A DNA stretch of 64,000 bases from Bacilli bacterium (GTDB lineage Bacteria > Bacillota_I > Bacilli_A > RFN20 > DUOF01), in assembly GCA_017517765.1 (NCBI GenBank), contig JAFWYE010000009.1, positions 1-64,000 on the forward strand, written 5' to 3'. Shown one piece after another: positions 16,952-26,995 of the stretch. The position numbers were made by a program, and so were the translations under genes. Position 1 is the first letter of the stretch; each line of letters opens with the position of its first letter. The notes below the pieces were generated by a model. It made no database searches. It was given only the letters and a program-made list of their open reading frames with translations, and was not told the origin of the DNA.

Positions 16952-18155
16952 GGTAATCACCTAACCTTCTTGCTCTTGTTGGATGTCTAAGTTTTCTTAA
17001 TGCTTTAGCTTCTATTTGACGAATTCTCTCTCTTGTAACTCCAAATTCTCTACCAACTTCCTCTAGAGTACAAGGTCTACCATCATCTAAACCATACCTA
17101 AGTCTTAAAACTCTTTCTTCTCTATCTGTTAAATCTTTCATAATGCTATATAATTCATCTTTTAATAATTCATTACTAGCATAATCATCTGGAGATAATG
17201 TATCTTTATCTTCTACAAAGTCTCCTACATGGCTATCTTCTTCTTCACCAATTGGTTTTTCCATTGATAATGGTTCTAAAGATAATTTTTGAATTTCTCT
17301 AACTCTATCTCCAGTCATTCCATTTCCCATTTCCTTAGCAACTTCTTCAGGAGATGGCTCTCTACCTAACTTTTGAACTAGTTGTCTTTGAACTCTAGTC
17401 ATCTTATTGATTGTTTCAACCATGTGAACTGGAATTCTAATTGTTCTAGCTTGGTCAGCAATAGCTCTTGTTATTGCTTGTCTTATCCACCATGTAGCAT
17501 ATGTTGAGAATTTAAATCCTTTAGTAGGATCAAACTTCTCACTAGCCTTAATAAGTCCTAAGTTACCTTCTTGAATTAAATCAAGGAATAACATACCTCT
17601 ACCCAAATATTTCTTAGCAATACTAACTACAAGTCTAAGGTTAGCTTGTACAAGTTCTTGCTTAGCTGCTTCATCGCCAGCGATAATTCTATTAGATAAA
17701 TAAATTTCTCTCTCTTTTGTAAGAAGAGGAACTTTACCAATTTCTCTAAGATACATCTTTACTGGGTCATTTATCTTAACGTTACCTGTAATGATAATGT
17801 CATTACCAATATCGATATCTTTAAGGGCATCTTCTTCAGTTTTAAGTAAATCTTCATCAAGGAATATATCATCTTCATCCTCAATTACTTCTTCCTCATT
17901 AAAATCGATATCGCTAATATCAATATCATCTAAGTCATCCCCAGAGTCATTTTCTACTACTACTTCGATTTTCTTGTTCTTGAAGTAGTTTACAAAATCC
18001 TCTAATTCTTTTTCATCTAAATCTAAAGGTCCAACTGCCTCAACAATTTCTTCATAAGATAAGAAATTACCACTCTTTTTGGCACTTTTTTCTAACTCTT
18101 TTCTAACCGATTCCAGAGTTAATTCATCTAATTCGTCATTAATTTCTTTTGCCAT
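16935..18155 (-). CDS. rpoD: RNA polymerase primary sigma factor
   Basis: Housekeeping sigma-70, 406 residues. N-terminal region 1.1, then a strongly acidic linker (residues about 70-115), region 1.2 [11 protein letters not shown], region 2 with the nearly invariant [13 protein letters not shown] and [16 protein letters not shown], region 3 and region 4.2 TREEIRQIE-like [19 protein letters not shown]. It recognises the TTGACA/TATAAT promoters noted in this window. ATG overlaps the dnaG stop by one base. SD AAAGGAGGA. Confidence 0.97.
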   Translation of the reverse strand: MAKEINDELDELTLESVRKELEKSAKKSGNFLSYEEIVEAVGPLDLDEKELEDFVNYFKNKKIEVVVENDSGDDLDDIDISDIDFNEEEVIEDEDDIFLDEDLLKTEEDALKDIDIGNDIIITGNVKINDPVKMYLREIGKVPLLTKEREIYLSNRIIAGDEAAKQELVQANLRLVVSIAKKYLGRGMLFLDLIQEGNLGLIKASEKFDPTKGFKFSTYATWWIRQAITRAIADQARTIRIPVHMVETINKMTRVQRQLVQKLGREPSPEEVAKEMGNGMTGDRVREIQKLSLEPLSMEKPIGEEEDSHVGDFVEDKDTLSPDDYASNELLKDELYSIMKDLTDREERVLRLRYGLDDGRPCTLEEVGREFGVTRERIRQIEAKALRKLRHPTRARRLGDYHESAD

Positions 18156-19915
18156 TAATTGTCCTCCTTTGAAACCTTCTTGCTATTACTAAGCGCTAAC
18201 TTAATATCCCCAATTTGCTTAGTTATAATAGCTTTTTCTCTCATATCAACAGTTTCCTTAAATTGTTTTCTAAGTTCTTTAAGTTGCATTTCAAGTGGCA
18301 TTTGCTCTTTAATTACATCAAACACGCTTTTATTAAATTTCTTAGCCAACCCATCATCATTAAAGATTTTGCAAGCTGCTTCCTTTACATCAACTTCAAC
18401 TATTGATTCTAAGATTTTCTTACCATCCCAATCACCTTGACTGTAATAATAATTCACGATATATGTAGCAATGTTTCTATGAGTGTTATCAAGTAAATAG
18501 CCTAGATTGGTGATGTAATAATATGTAGCATCCTTATTATGTAGCATTTGCTTTATAATCTCTATTTCCGCAAGATAATAACGAGAGTTATTATGTTTCG
18601 CTTCTATATCAGTTATAGATTTTACTACTTTTCTTTTCAAGTTGTCAATGTTTTCACTAATAAGGGATTTATCACAACCGATTTTTTTACTAGCCATTGT
18701 GATAAAACTTTCTCTTTCAATCCTACTTGGGATTTCTTTATCAGCAATTTCTGCTACATATTTGATTAATTCGCTTCTTTCAATATAGTTAGTCAGATTA
18801 GTTCTAGAAAGCTTATAATTCATCTTAAATTCAGGAATTGACATTGTATTATTCACAAAATCACTAACTCCTTTTGCTCCAGACAAATTATAGATTTCAT
18901 CTAAGTCTTTTCCATTCTCACTAACATTAGTAACTTTAACAATTAAGTTAGTACCTTTAAAGGATTCAACTAGTTTAAACATTGAGCTTTGTCCAGCCTC
19001 ATCGCTATCTAAAGAAAAGATCACTTCAGAGTTTAGTCTTTCAATAGCTCTTATATGCTTACTAGATAAGTTAACACCCATTGTTGCTACTACATTCTTT
19101 ATATTAGATTTGTATAGGGCAATTACATCCATAAATCCCTCTACTATGTATATTTTCTTAGTTTGCAAAATATAATTTTTTGCTTCATAAAAATTATATA
19201 AGCATTCACTTTTATTAAACAAAATGTTTTCATTACTATTAATGTATTTATTTGCTTTGCCCTCATCAATTCTTCTACCACTAAAAGCCACAACATTACC
19301 ATTAATATCACTTATTGGAAATACTACTCTAGAAGAAAATCTATCAAGAAAACCATTGTTATTTATTCCAATACCAGCCTCAACAATTTCTTCTACCGTA
19401 TATCCTTTTTTAGTTAAATATCTAAGTGTTTTACTAGAATCACTAGGAGCATATCCTAGTTTAAAATTATCGATTATATCAATTGTAATTCCTCTACCAC
19501 TCAAGTACTTAATTCCCTCATTATCAGAGTTAAGTAAATTATAGTTGTAGAATTCACAAGCATCTTTTACTAACTTCAATAATTTTTCTTTTTTAGTATC
19601 CACTTTATGAGTATCAATTTCATACTCACTTAAATCATATCCTACAATATTAGCAACCTTAACTACAGCATCAATAAATCCTACTTTTTCGTATTCACTA
19701 ACAAAGGTAAACACATTACCTCCAGCACCACATGAAAAGCATTTATATATTTGCTTACTCTCGCTAATATTCATACTAGGATTGCTATCATTATGAAAAG
19801 GACAAATAGCTAGATAGTTATTGCCTTTTTTTATGACGTTAATATATCTAGATATTACATCAACGATATTAGCTTTATTTTTAATTTCTTCAATAACTCT
19901 ATCATCGATTCTCAT
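18155..19915 (-). CDS. dnaG: DNA primase
   Basis: Makes RNA primers for replication. Zinc ribbon [11 protein letters not shown] with CFSCGAGG (Cys-His-Cys-Cys), RNA polymerase core, TOPRIM motifs [12 protein letters not shown] and SLDSDEAGQ, and a helical C-terminal helicase-binding domain. I choose the ATG at 19915, so that the protein begins [12 protein letters not shown] like other primases; a GTG at 19924 is possible. It forms the macromolecular synthesis operon with rpoD. Confidence 0.96.
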   Translation of the reverse strand: MRIDDRVIEEIKNKANIVDVISRYINVIKKGNNYLAICPFHNDSNPSMNISESKQIYKCFSCGAGGNVFTFVSEYEKVGFIDAVVKVANIVGYDLSEYEIDTHKVDTKKEKLLKLVKDACEFYNYNLLNSDNEGIKYLSGRGITIDIIDNFKLGYAPSDSSKTLRYLTKKGYTVEEIVEAGIGINNNGFLDRFSSRVVFPISDINGNVVAFSGRRIDEGKANKYINSNENILFNKSECLYNFYEAKNYILQTKKIYIVEGFMDVIALYKSNIKNVVATMGVNLSSKHIRAIERLNSEVIFSLDSDEAGQSSMFKLVESFKGTNLIVKVTNVSENGKDLDEIYNLSGAKGVSDFVNNTMSIPEFKMNYKLSRTNLTNYIERSELIKYVAEIADKEIPSRIERESFITMASKKIGCDKSLISENIDNLKRKVVKSITDIEAKHNNSRYYLAEIEIIKQMLHNKDATYYYITNLGYLLDNTHRNIATYIVNYYYSQGDWDGKKILESIVEVDVKEAACKIFNDDGLAKKFNKSVFDVIKEQMPLEMQLKELRKQFKETVDMREKAIITKQIGDIKLALSNSKKVSKEDN

Positions 19916-19937
19916 CCTTTTCACCTACTTCCTTTTT

Positions 19938-21311
19938 TTACATTTTAACTTTTTCTTCAATATAAGCCTTTAAATTCTCAATTTTAACTCTTACTTGTTC
20001 CATTGTATCTCTATCTCTAATTGTTACTGAATTATCATTTTCAGTGTCAAAGTCGATAGTTATACACATTGGAGTACCAATAGCATCTTGTCTTCTATAT
20101 CTCTTACCAATACTTCCAGCATCATCATATTCAACCATGAAATCTTTTGCTAACATGCTATAAACTTCTGTTGCCTTTTCGCTTAATTGCTTACTTAAAG
20201 GGCAAATACAAGCCTTATATGGAGCAATGCTTGGATGAAGATGCATAACGATTCTTGTATCATTTTCATTAACAACCTCTTCACTATATGCCTCACACAT
20301 TACAAGAAGAGTTAATCTATCAGCACCTAAACTTGGCTCTACACAATATGGTGTATATCTAGTGTTATCTGTTGGATCAATATAATCTAGTGCAGTTCCA
20401 CTAAATTTTGTGTGTTGAGATAAGTCATAGTCAGTTCTATCTGCTATACCCCATAATTCACCCCAACCAAATGGGAATTTATATTCAATATCACAAGTAC
20501 CTTTAGAATAGAAACTTAATTCTTCTGGAGAGTGATCTCTTAATCTCAAGTTTTCTTCCCTAACTCCTAGATTCTTAACAAAATTGAAACAATAATCTTT
20601 CCAATATTCATACCATTTCAAATCTTCACCAGGTTTGCAAAAGAACTCTAATTCCATTTGTTCAAACTCTCTAATTCTAAAGATGAAGTTACCTGGAGTA
20701 ATTTCATTTCTAAAACTCTTACCAATTTGAGCAACACCAAATGGAAGCTTCTTTCTAGTTGTTCTTTGAATATTTTTAAAGTTAACAAATATTCCTTGAG
20801 CAGTCTCAGGTCTTAAATAAACAACACTTTTAGCATCCTCTAATACACCTTGATATGTCTTATACATAAGATTGAATTTACGAATATCACTAAAATCATG
20901 ACTACCACAATTAGGACAAGCAATCTTATTGTCTTTAATGTAGTTAAATAACTCTTCATCAGACATTTCTCCAGCATTTACACTACTATCGAATTCCTCA
21001 ACTAATTTATCAGCTCTATGTCTAGTTTTACAATTTCTACAATCCATTAAAGGATCACTGAAAGTTGCAAGATGTCCACTAGCCTTCCAAACATTTGGAT
21101 TCATTAAAATAGCACTATCAAGACCAACATTATATGGATTCTCTTGAACAAACTTTTTCCACCATAATTTCTTTAAGTTGTTTTTTAACTCTACTCCTAA
21201 AGGTCCATAATCCCAAGCATTAGCAAGACCATTATAAATCTCACTACCTGGATATACAAATCCACTAACCTTTACATGATTTACTACTTTTTCAAAACTA
21301 TATTCACTCAT
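19938..21311 (-). CDS. glyQS: Glycyl-tRNA synthetase, single-chain class II type
   Basis: 457 residues, the alpha2-type enzyme rather than the alpha2beta2 glyQ/glyS form of B. subtilis. Class II motifs: motif 2 [21 protein letters not shown] and motif 3 GADRLTL, shown here only as labels FRNEITPG and GADRL; zinc-binding CRNC and CPNC pairs flank the insert typical of this type. C-terminal anticodon-binding domain from about residue 355. No T-box precedes it; it sits inside the ybeY-trmK operon, with SD GGAGGG. Confidence 0.96.
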   Translation of the reverse strand: MSEYSFEKVVNHVKVSGFVYPGSEIYNGLANAWDYGPLGVELKNNLKKLWWKKFVQENPYNVGLDSAILMNPNVWKASGHLATFSDPLMDCRNCKTRHRADKLVEEFDSSVNAGEMSDEELFNYIKDNKIACPNCGSHDFSDIRKFNLMYKTYQGVLEDAKSVVYLRPETAQGIFVNFKNIQRTTRKKLPFGVAQIGKSFRNEITPGNFIFRIREFEQMELEFFCKPGEDLKWYEYWKDYCFNFVKNLGVREENLRLRDHSPEELSFYSKGTCDIEYKFPFGWGELWGIADRTDYDLSQHTKFSGTALDYIDPTDNTRYTPYCVEPSLGADRLTLLVMCEAYSEEVVNENDTRIVMHLHPSIAPYKACICPLSKQLSEKATEVYSMLAKDFMVEYDDAGSIGKRYRRQDAIGTPMCITIDFDTENDNSVTIRDRDTMEQVRVKIENLKAYIEEKVKM

Positions 21312-21314
21312 TTT

Positions 21315-22034
21315 TTAACCCTCCATTTTTAATACTCTAAGTAAAAAATCCTTTCCTTTAAAATAAATACCACACTTATTCTCTAAAGAATCAAAAGCGT
21401 TTTCAATATATGTATCATAATTCTTATTTGTCTCAGTAATCTTTAATGCATTCTTTAAATTAATCTTAGTTAATATTCTCATTGTTTTAAGATAATTTAC
21501 GTCTTCATTAATATTGCTACATTTATTACATAAGAAGCCACCTAATTCAAATGAGAAAGAACTAACTTTCTTATTTAAACAAGATACACATTTATCCCCT
21601 TCATACTTAGCGCCTTCACTCTCTAACATAAAGTTTAAAAACGCAATAATAAGCGCCCTACTATTAACTTTATTTTCCATTAAGTATAAGCAATCTTTAA
21701 ATGCTGTATAAAGGTTTTCATTATCCTTACACTTATTAACCCCTTCACTAACTATACCCATAATAGTCATATAATCCAAACTATTTATTACATAATTAGG
21801 ATAATTTAATAAAGTCCCATCAAGGAGTGTAAGATAACCACTCTTTTCACTTTTATTAACTTCAAACTCACTATAAGCATAATTAAAAAGTACTGAATTC
21901 ATTTTAGATGTAATCTTTTTTGTTCCTCTAGCTTTTAAACTAACTAAACCATCTTCACACAAAATAGTAACAATTGAATCATTATCTTTATAATCAATGC
22001 TATCTATAACATAACCACAAAATTTATTTTTCAT
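21315..22034 (-). CDS. recO: DNA repair protein RecO
   Basis: 239 residues. N-terminal OB fold (CGYVIDSIDYKDNDSIVTIL) and helical C-terminal part with a four-cysteine zinc site CVSC ... CNKC. RecO loads RecA on SSB-coated DNA in the RecFOR pathway. Its position between era and glyQS is the usual Bacilli order. SD GAGG precedes the ATG. Confidence 0.9.
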   Translation of the reverse strand: MKNKFCGYVIDSIDYKDNDSIVTILCEDGLVSLKARGTKKITSKMNSVLFNYAYSEFEVNKSEKSGYLTLLDGTLLNYPNYVINSLDYMTIMGIVSEGVNKCKDNENLYTAFKDCLYLMENKVNSRALIIAFLNFMLESEGAKYEGDKCVSCLNKKVSSFSFELGGFLCNKCSNINEDVNYLKTMRILTKINLKNALKITETNKNYDTYIENAFDSLENKCGIYFKGKDFLLRVLKMEG

Positions 22035-22037
22035 ATC

Positions 22038-22925
22038 TTAATCCTCATTTTTATAACCAAACTCTTTAAGATATCTGTTAGAGTTTTTCCAATCTTTTTC
22101 TACTCTAACAAATAGTTCCAAGTAGATTTTGTATCCAAGTAAATCTTCAATAGTAGCCCTAGCAGCACTACCAATTTTCTTTAGCATACTACCACCCTTA
22201 CCAATAATGATTCCTTTTTTAGAATCTCTATCAACAATAATAGTAGCATTTACAATATATGTATCTCCCTTTTTCTTCATTGAATCAGTCACTACTGCAA
22301 CAGAATGAGGAATTTCTTCTTGAGTGAAAAACAAGATTTTTTCTCTTATTAATTCACTAACCAAGAATCTTTCAGGATATGAACATATTGCATCACTATC
22401 ATAGTACATAGGCCCCTCTGGCAAATATTCATAGATAACATTCTTTAATTCTTCTATATTATCATCTTTCAATGCACTTATTGGAACAATCGCAGCAAAC
22501 TCACCTTTTTTATTCCACTCTAATGTTTTCTTAATAAGTTGTTCCTTATTTAACATATCAATTTTATTTAAAACTAAAACAATTGGTGACTTAACACTTT
22601 TTAATCTTTCTAAAACACTATCATCTAATTCATCACATCTTTTTGAAGCATCTACTATAAGAAGTGTTAGCTCTACATCCCTAGTCGAAGAAAAAGCCAT
22701 CTTATTTAATTCAACACCTAGTTTTGTAGTACTTTTATGAATACCTGGAGTATCAATGAAGATCACTTGCATTCTCTCATCATTATAAATACCCTCAATT
22801 TTATTTCTAGTAGTTTGTGCTTTAGGTGAAGTAATTGCAATTTTATGTTTAATGATATTATTCATCAAAGTAGATTTTCCAGCATTAGGTTTTCCAACTA
22901 TCGCAACAAAACCCGATTTAAACAT
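22038..22925 (-). CDS. era: GTPase Era
   Basis: 295 residues. G1 GKPNAGKST, G2 TTRNKIEG, G3 DTPGI, G4 NKID, G5 SAL, then a C-terminal KH domain with GKGGSMLKKIG. Era binds the 3' end of 16S rRNA and is needed for 30S assembly. The ATG overlaps the cdd stop, as in many Bacilli. Confidence 0.97.
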   Translation of the reverse strand: MFKSGFVAIVGKPNAGKSTLMNNIIKHKIAITSPKAQTTRNKIEGIYNDERMQVIFIDTPGIHKSTTKLGVELNKMAFSSTRDVELTLLIVDASKRCDELDDSVLERLKSVKSPIVLVLNKIDMLNKEQLIKKTLEWNKKGEFAAIVPISALKDDNIEELKNVIYEYLPEGPMYYDSDAICSYPERFLVSELIREKILFFTQEEIPHSVAVVTDSMKKKGDTYIVNATIIVDRDSKKGIIIGKGGSMLKKIGSAARATIEDLLGYKIYLELFVRVEKDWKNSNRYLKEFGYKNED

Positions 22926-23335
22926 TACTTACTCTCCTTTAAATCAAACGCAAGAGGAAGTAAAGCTCTTACCTTAACCTCTTTAACTTCTTGCTTACTA
23001 TTTAACAAATACACTGTAGTATTAAGTGGCATAAGTTCAGACATAACTTGTCTACACATTCCACATGGACTAATAAATCCTTTTGAATCAGCACTTATAG
23101 CCATACCTACAATATCTTCTTTTTTATACCCTTTAGAGTAAGCACTACCAAGAGCAACTCTTTCAGCACACATTCCACAAGGATAAGAAGCAGACTCAAC
23201 ATTAGTACCTGTAACTAAGTCTCCATTTTTCATAGCAATACATGCCCCCACTCTAAATTTAGAATATGGTGAGTATGAGTTAACTTTAACCAAAACCGCT
23301 TCTCTTATCATTTTCTCTTTTAATTCTGCTTTCAT
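22925..23335 (-). CDS. cdd: Cytidine deaminase
   Basis: Deaminates cytidine and deoxycytidine to uridines in pyrimidine salvage. Zinc motif CAER within YPCGMCAERVAL and PCGMCRQV give three cysteine ligands and the catalytic Glu, as in the homotetrameric Gram-positive enzyme. 136 residues from the ATG at 23335, which has SD AGGAG eight bases upstream; an ATG six bases earlier is too close to that SD. Confidence 0.95.
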   Translation of the reverse strand: MKAELKEKMIREAVLVKVNSYSPYSKFRVGACIAMKNGDLVTGTNVESASYPCGMCAERVALGSAYSKGYKKEDIVGMAISADSKGFISPCGMCRQVMSELMPLNTTVYLLNSKQEVKEVKVRALLPLAFDLKESK

Positions 23336-23346
23336 TTTCATTGCTC

Positions 23347-23823
23347 CTATCTATTAATGTTCAAATTTCTTAAAATTTCTTCTTGAAGAGTAAACATCTC
23401 TTTTTCTTCATCTTCCCTCATGTGATCATAACCTAGAAGGTGTAATAATCCATGAGTAAACAAGAAACACATTTCTCTTCTTTCACTATGACCATAATCT
23501 AGAGATTGAGATTTAACTCTATCTAGATTAATGATGATATCGCCAATCTCTCTAACACCAGTAAAATCAATCATATCTAAAATATCATCTTCATCACTAC
23601 CATCTTCAATAGCAAATGACAACACATCAGTTTCTCTATCAATCCCTCGATATTCTTTATTTAAATCATGAATATAATCACTTAAACAAATGGTAAGACT
23701 AAGCGATATATCATTTTCAATCTCTAAAACCCTAACAGTCTCTTTAAGAATTTCTTTAAAATCTTTTCGATACTCTTTTACATCAAAACCTTTTACTTTG
23801 TTAATAATATCAATTTTATTCAT
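23347..23823 (-). CDS. ybeY: Endoribonuclease YbeY
   Basis: 158 residues. Zinc motif HGLLHLLGYDH (HxxxHxxGxxH) near the C terminus, with DVLSFAIED and REIGDIIIN upstream as in all YbeY. It takes part in 16S rRNA 3' maturation and ribosome quality control. First gene of the operon ybeY-cdd-era-recO-glyQS-dnaG-rpoD-trmK. ATG at 23823 chosen; the longer TTG form has no SD. Confidence 0.94.
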   Translation of the reverse strand: MNKIDIINKVKGFDVKEYRKDFKEILKETVRVLEIENDISLSLTICLSDYIHDLNKEYRGIDRETDVLSFAIEDGSDEDDILDMIDFTGVREIGDIIINLDRVKSQSLDYGHSERREMCFLFTHGLLHLLGYDHMREDEEKEMFTLQEEILRNLNINR

Positions 23824-23842
23824 AATCAAAACACCCAATGAT

Positions 23843-23870
23843 ATTATAACACAGAAATAAAATAAGTAAA
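23843..23870 (-). promoter_or_regulatory. Likely promoter of the ybeY-trmK operon
   Basis: TATAAT at 23843-23848 and TTTACT at 23865-23870 with 16 bases between. Just upstream, GTTAAC occurs twice (23872-23877, 23881-23886), three bases apart, a possible operator. Confidence 0.5.
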
Positions 23871-23896
23871 TGTTAACATAGTTAACAATTACTTTT

Positions 23897-24268
23897 TTAA
23901 CTACATTTACAAACTAGGGAACTCCACTTTTTGACAAACCTATTTTTTCTTTTCTTTTTTAAAAACAAAAACAATGGATCATAATAGTAAACATAATCCC
24001 CTTTAATCTTTTCTATTACAATATAATGCAAATACTTTTTCCCCACCTTAATAAGACTAATACACCTAAAATTAACCTCATCAATATTTACATTTTTATA
24101 CCAAATCACCTCTTTGTAATACTCTTTGAAAACATTTCTAACTAACCTTAAAGACATCATTTGTTTATCATAAAAAACAACACTTTTCTTTTTATCTTTT
24201 TTAAGATAATACTTGATGCAAAAATGCCCACATTCCAAAAAATTAATAAGATAATAAAAATTAATCAT
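23897..24268 (-). CDS. Stand-alone C39-type cysteine peptidase-like protein
   Basis: 123 residues with the layout of a peptidase C39 domain: catalytic-type Cys13 in LECGHFC, His81 in KYLHYIVIEK, Asp97 in YYYDPLF and the closing pattern FVKKWSS (Phe-x3-Trp). C39 domains cleave double-glycine leaders and are normally fused to bacteriocin ABC exporters; here the domain is alone, without transporter or precursor gene nearby. The usual oxyanion Gln six residues before the Cys is replaced (Leu7). The start ATG at 24268 has SD GAGGTG six bases away. Activity is therefore uncertain. Confidence 0.65.
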   Translation of the reverse strand: MINFYYLINFLECGHFCIKYYLKKDKKKSVVFYDKQMMSLRLVRNVFKEYYKEVIWYKNVNIDEVNFRCISLIKVGKKYLHYIVIEKIKGDYVYYYDPLFLFLKKKRKNRFVKKWSSLVCKCS

Positions 24269-24344
24269 ATAATTCACCTCAATAACTAACATTACTTATA
24301 TTCTAAAAAAGTTCCCATAAAAATATAATTTAATGGTGAATCAT

Positions 24345-25265
24345 GTGAATATTACATTACTAATCGGAGGTATTGCTCTATTTATTTACTCTCTTGAAGC
24401 TATTTCAAAATCTTTAATCTCTGCCTCAATTCCTAAAATAAAACCCAAAATTGAGACACTTACTTCTTCAGACAAAAAGGCTTTTATAACAGGGTTTTGC
24501 TCTACGCTAATAACCCAATCAAGTTCAGCAATAATTTTATTAACTATCACCCTTATAAATGCAAATATTCTCTCATTTAATCAAAGTATAGGAATTGTTT
24601 TAGGAAGTAATATTGCGACCACACTTTCTTCAATATTTATCGGAATAAATATAGAAAAAATAGCCCCCATTATTATGCTTATTTCCTTATTGTTAACAAA
24701 ATCAAAAAATCAAAAAATATCATCTATATCTAAAACTATTTTCTTTATATCTTTATTATTTTTTTCAATATTTTTACTTTCTTTTTCCATGTCATCACTA
24801 AAAGAAAACTCTCTTTTTATTTTATATGTAAAAAAAGCTACAGAAAACTCTTTTTTAAGTTTAATAATAGGTGTTTTATTAACTGCAGTTCTTCAATCTT
24901 CTAGCTTATTTATAACAATTCTTCAAATACTGTCAAACACAAATATTATAACTATTATGGAAGCTCTCCCATTAATTTTAGGAGCCAATATAGGAACAAG
25001 TTTTGATGCACTTTTAACACTATTTTCCAGTAATAAAGAAAGTAGAAAATTAGCTCATTTTTCAATATTTTTCAACGTTATAACTTCACTTATATTCTTT
25101 ATTTTCCTTACACCTTTTTCTTTTATAATAACTCTTATTAACAATATTTTTTCTCTTTCTAATGCAAGTGTGATTGCTATAGCTAATATCTTGTTTAATC
25201 TAGGAAGTGTAATAATAACTATCCCTCTTATCAATAAAATAAAAAGATATTACTCTAAATGGTAA
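24345..25265 (+). CDS. Na/Pi cotransporter II-related membrane protein
   Basis: About 306 residues, eight or more hydrophobic segments. Two inverted halves each carry the family QSSS motif (TLITQSSSAIIL and AVLQSSSLFITI) followed by a glycine-Asn segment (LGSNIATT, LGANIGTS), as in the NptA/YjbB group. The C-terminal PhoU-like domain of longer members is missing. Probably sodium-coupled phosphate or related anion movement. The GTG at 24345, five bases after SD GGTGA, gives the typical N terminus; an ATG at 24333 is possible. It sits where Bacillus has phoH and pgpH. Confidence 0.8.
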   Translation: MNITLLIGGIALFIYSLEAISKSLISASIPKIKPKIETLTSSDKKAFITGFCSTLITQSSSAIILLTITLINANILSFNQSIGIVLGSNIATTLSSIFIGINIEKIAPIIMLISLLLTKSKNQKISSISKTIFFISLLFFSIFLLSFSMSSLKENSLFILYVKKATENSFLSLIIGVLLTAVLQSSSLFITILQILSNTNIITIMEALPLILGANIGTSFDALLTLFSSNKESRKLAHFSIFFNVITSLIFFIFLTPFSFIITLINNIFSLSNASVIAIANILFNLGSVIITIPLINKIKRYYSKW

Positions 25266-26172
25266 TATCTTCGTATAAAACATAATAAACCTTCATGTAT
25301 CCTGACTTTAAATCTTGAACAAGAATACTTTCTTTTTCAATATATTCTGCATCGCTATTGATGTTTCTATAAACTTCTTTTCTAGCCATATCTAATAAAG
25401 AAACATAGTTTTCTATTTCTTCATTTAAAGGATTAGATAATGATACTTCAACAAAATAATAAGTAAGTGCAAAAACACTCCCTCTTGTACCTATATTTAT
25501 ATTTTCTTCATTATTGTTAGTAATCATATCACTGACAAGCAAATCCCCTTTTCTAACAAAATCATTTATTTTAACCTGTTTATTTCCTTTTGAGATATCA
25601 AAACTTTTTATAACCCCATCTTTAGTAGCATATAAGCTCCCTTTATTATATGTAAGATCATTTATCTTTCTTCTTTTTTTATAATTGACAACAATCTTAG
25701 CTCCCCTTTTATAAATTTCTAAAGATTCTAACTCATCATTAAACTTTTCCTTTAATTTATTCTCAATAACATTAATATTTTCTTCTTTAATGTTATAACC
25801 ATATATATTAATACCTTCATTTTTCAATTCTTCTTTGACATAAGATTCAATATATGGATAATCCCCATTTAACTCTATTTTATAAACTCTACTAGCTAAA
25901 TTAATAAATAAGAAAATACTAAGAAATAAAGATATAAGTGTAATAGGTTTATTAATAAGTAACTCAAAAAAATTAATTACCCCGATTTTAGAAACTATTT
26001 TAAAATCATTAAAATTCTCACTAACTTTTTTTCTATACTTTCTAGGAATCTTGAGATAAAAATCATTATTATAAATATAATATTTTTTGACTGAAATATT
26101 TAAGATATTACACCTATTAATAAGGGCAGAAAATGAATAATAATGAAACAAATATATATCATAACTAATCAT
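25255..26172 (-). CDS. yqfD: Stage IV sporulation-type protein YqfD
   Basis: 305 residues. N-terminal cytosolic part, one membrane segment at about residues 78-98 (ITLISLFLSIFLFINLASRV), then an extracellular region with the family signature KRGAKIVVNYKKR, YATKDGVI and VRKGDLLVS. YqfD is made in the mother cell under sigma-E in Bacillus and localises to the forespore envelope; its role is not known. The start overlaps yqfC by eight bases, and the last 11 bases overlap the convergent transporter gene. Confidence 0.88.
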   Translation of the reverse strand: MISYDIYLFHYYSFSALINRCNILNISVKKYYIYNNDFYLKIPRKYRKKVSENFNDFKIVSKIGVINFFELLINKPITLISLFLSIFLFINLASRVYKIELNGDYPYIESYVKEELKNEGINIYGYNIKEENINVIENKLKEKFNDELESLEIYKRGAKIVVNYKKRRKINDLTYNKGSLYATKDGVIKSFDISKGNKQVKINDFVRKGDLLVSDMITNNNEENINIGTRGSVFALTYYFVEVSLSNPLNEEIENYVSLLDMARKEVYRNINSDAEYIEKESILVQDLKSGYMKVYYVLYEDITI

Positions 26173-26368
26173 TAAAATACTCCATTTTTATTTCATTTAT
26201 AACCCCACTTATCTCCAAACTATTATCTATTAAATTACTAACAACTAACTCTTCTCCATTTATTAGTAATGACTTATTTTTATATAAAAGAAGCACTTTA
26301 TTTTCATCTACACTAATTACTTTTAAAAAACCCATTACTTTTAAAATAAAATTATTATATTCAAACAT
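26165..26368 (-). CDS. yqfC: YqfC/YabP-family sporulation protein
   Basis: 67 residues of beta structure with the YabP/YqfC pattern: NKSLLINGEELVV, then LEISGVINEIKMEYF matching the closing I-x-G-x-I-x-x-I-x-Y/F motif. In Bacilli yqfC directly precedes yqfD, as here, with an eight-base overlap. The ATG at 26368 follows SD GGTGA by five bases; the GTG form overlapping that SD is rejected. Function unknown. Confidence 0.8.
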   Translation of the reverse strand: MFEYNNFILKVMGFLKVISVDENKVLLLYKNKSLLINGEELVVSNLIDNSLEISGVINEIKMEYFND

Positions 26369-26416
26369 TATATTCACCACTTAAATGTATGAAAAATAAT
26401 ATAGAGATATGAAAAA

Positions 26417-26433
26417 AAGGGGATATTCCCCTT
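26417..26433 (-). terminator. Terminator of the HEPN-MNT-HepT cluster
   Basis: AAGGGG/CCCCTT stem overlapping the stop at 26432, then a T-run on the minus strand. It separates the cluster from yqfC. Confidence 0.8.
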
Positions 26434-26761
26434 ATTTTACTAGCTCACAAACTATTTTAAATAGTCTTCTATAATCACCTTTAAAGAAGTCATATAACAT
26501 ATTTGCATTAATCATTTTATATGAATTAAGCATAAATGAATCAACTTCATATATTTCCTTTTTCAAATTAGTTAAATCACTAGATATATTAAACATTTCA
26601 TCTAAGTTAACTAAATAATTAACAAGTTCTTTAAACATAGCAAAATATGCACTAACTATATCTTCATTTCTAACAAATTCCTCAATAGATAGCTTATCCA
26701 TCTTCTTAACTAATTCATTACAAGAATTCATATATACATATAAATTAATAATACTATTCAT
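26432..26761 (-). CDS. HepT-like (HEPN, DUF86) protein, catalytic motif not conserved
   Basis: 109 residues, all helical. The order of features follows HepT: an N-terminal helix, SIEEFVRNEDI (the EEF-like turn), a helix with MFKELVNYL, and a closing helix YDFFKGDYRRLFKIV that corresponds to the HepT HDYFG-like C-terminal stretch. The RNase motif Arg-x4-6-His is not seen (INANMLYDFF in its place). The gene overlaps the upstream MNT-like gene by eight bases, as in MNT-HEPN modules. I read it as a diverged, possibly inactive HepT; alternatively an unrelated helical protein. Confidence 0.5.
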   Translation of the reverse strand: MNSIINLYVYMNSCNELVKKMDKLSIEEFVRNEDIVSAYFAMFKELVNYLVNLDEMFNISSDLTNLKKEIYEVDSFMLNSYKMINANMLYDFFKGDYRRLFKIVCELVK

Positions 26762-26993
26762 AACTTACCTCCTCAAATAAAGATAAGTCTTTATAAATAA
26801 CCTTAGCATCACTTTTGCTTAAATAATTAACTTCCTTTTTATAAAATCTTTTTAATGCAATATTTAAATTTATCCAATCATTTAAACTAAGAACTCTTTT
26901 TCTATCTAAAATAACTATATCAACTACTTCATCATTTCTAATAAGAATCCTATTAATATCATATATTTTTAAAACAGAAATCAAAGTATTCAT
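26754..26993 (-). CDS. Degenerate MNT-like minimal nucleotidyltransferase fragment
   Basis: 79 residues. VVDIVILDRK followed by a helix and KKEVNYLSKSDAK resembles the second half of an MNT domain (the DxD strand, helix, and VDLV strand). The GS motif and the second Asp are missing, so adenylylation activity is unlikely. It lies between a HEPN protein and a HepT-like gene with a two-base gap and an eight-base overlap, which is the MNT-HEPN gene arrangement. Evidence is pattern plus context only. Confidence 0.4.
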   Translation of the reverse strand: MNTLISVLKIYDINRILIRNDEVVDIVILDRKRVLSLNDWINLNIALKRFYKKEVNYLSKSDAKVIYKDLSLFEEVSYE

Positions 26994-26995
26994 AA

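Noticed and set aside
19938-21311. T-box control of glyQS
   Set aside because: The gene is internal to an operon with a four-base gap to recO; no leader or T-box sequence exists upstream.
23921-23934. ACTCCACTTTTTGA, also present in the intergenic repeat at 3937-3948 region
   Set aside because: Here it encodes KKWS at the end of the C39-like domain; a 14-base AT-rich match is likely chance.
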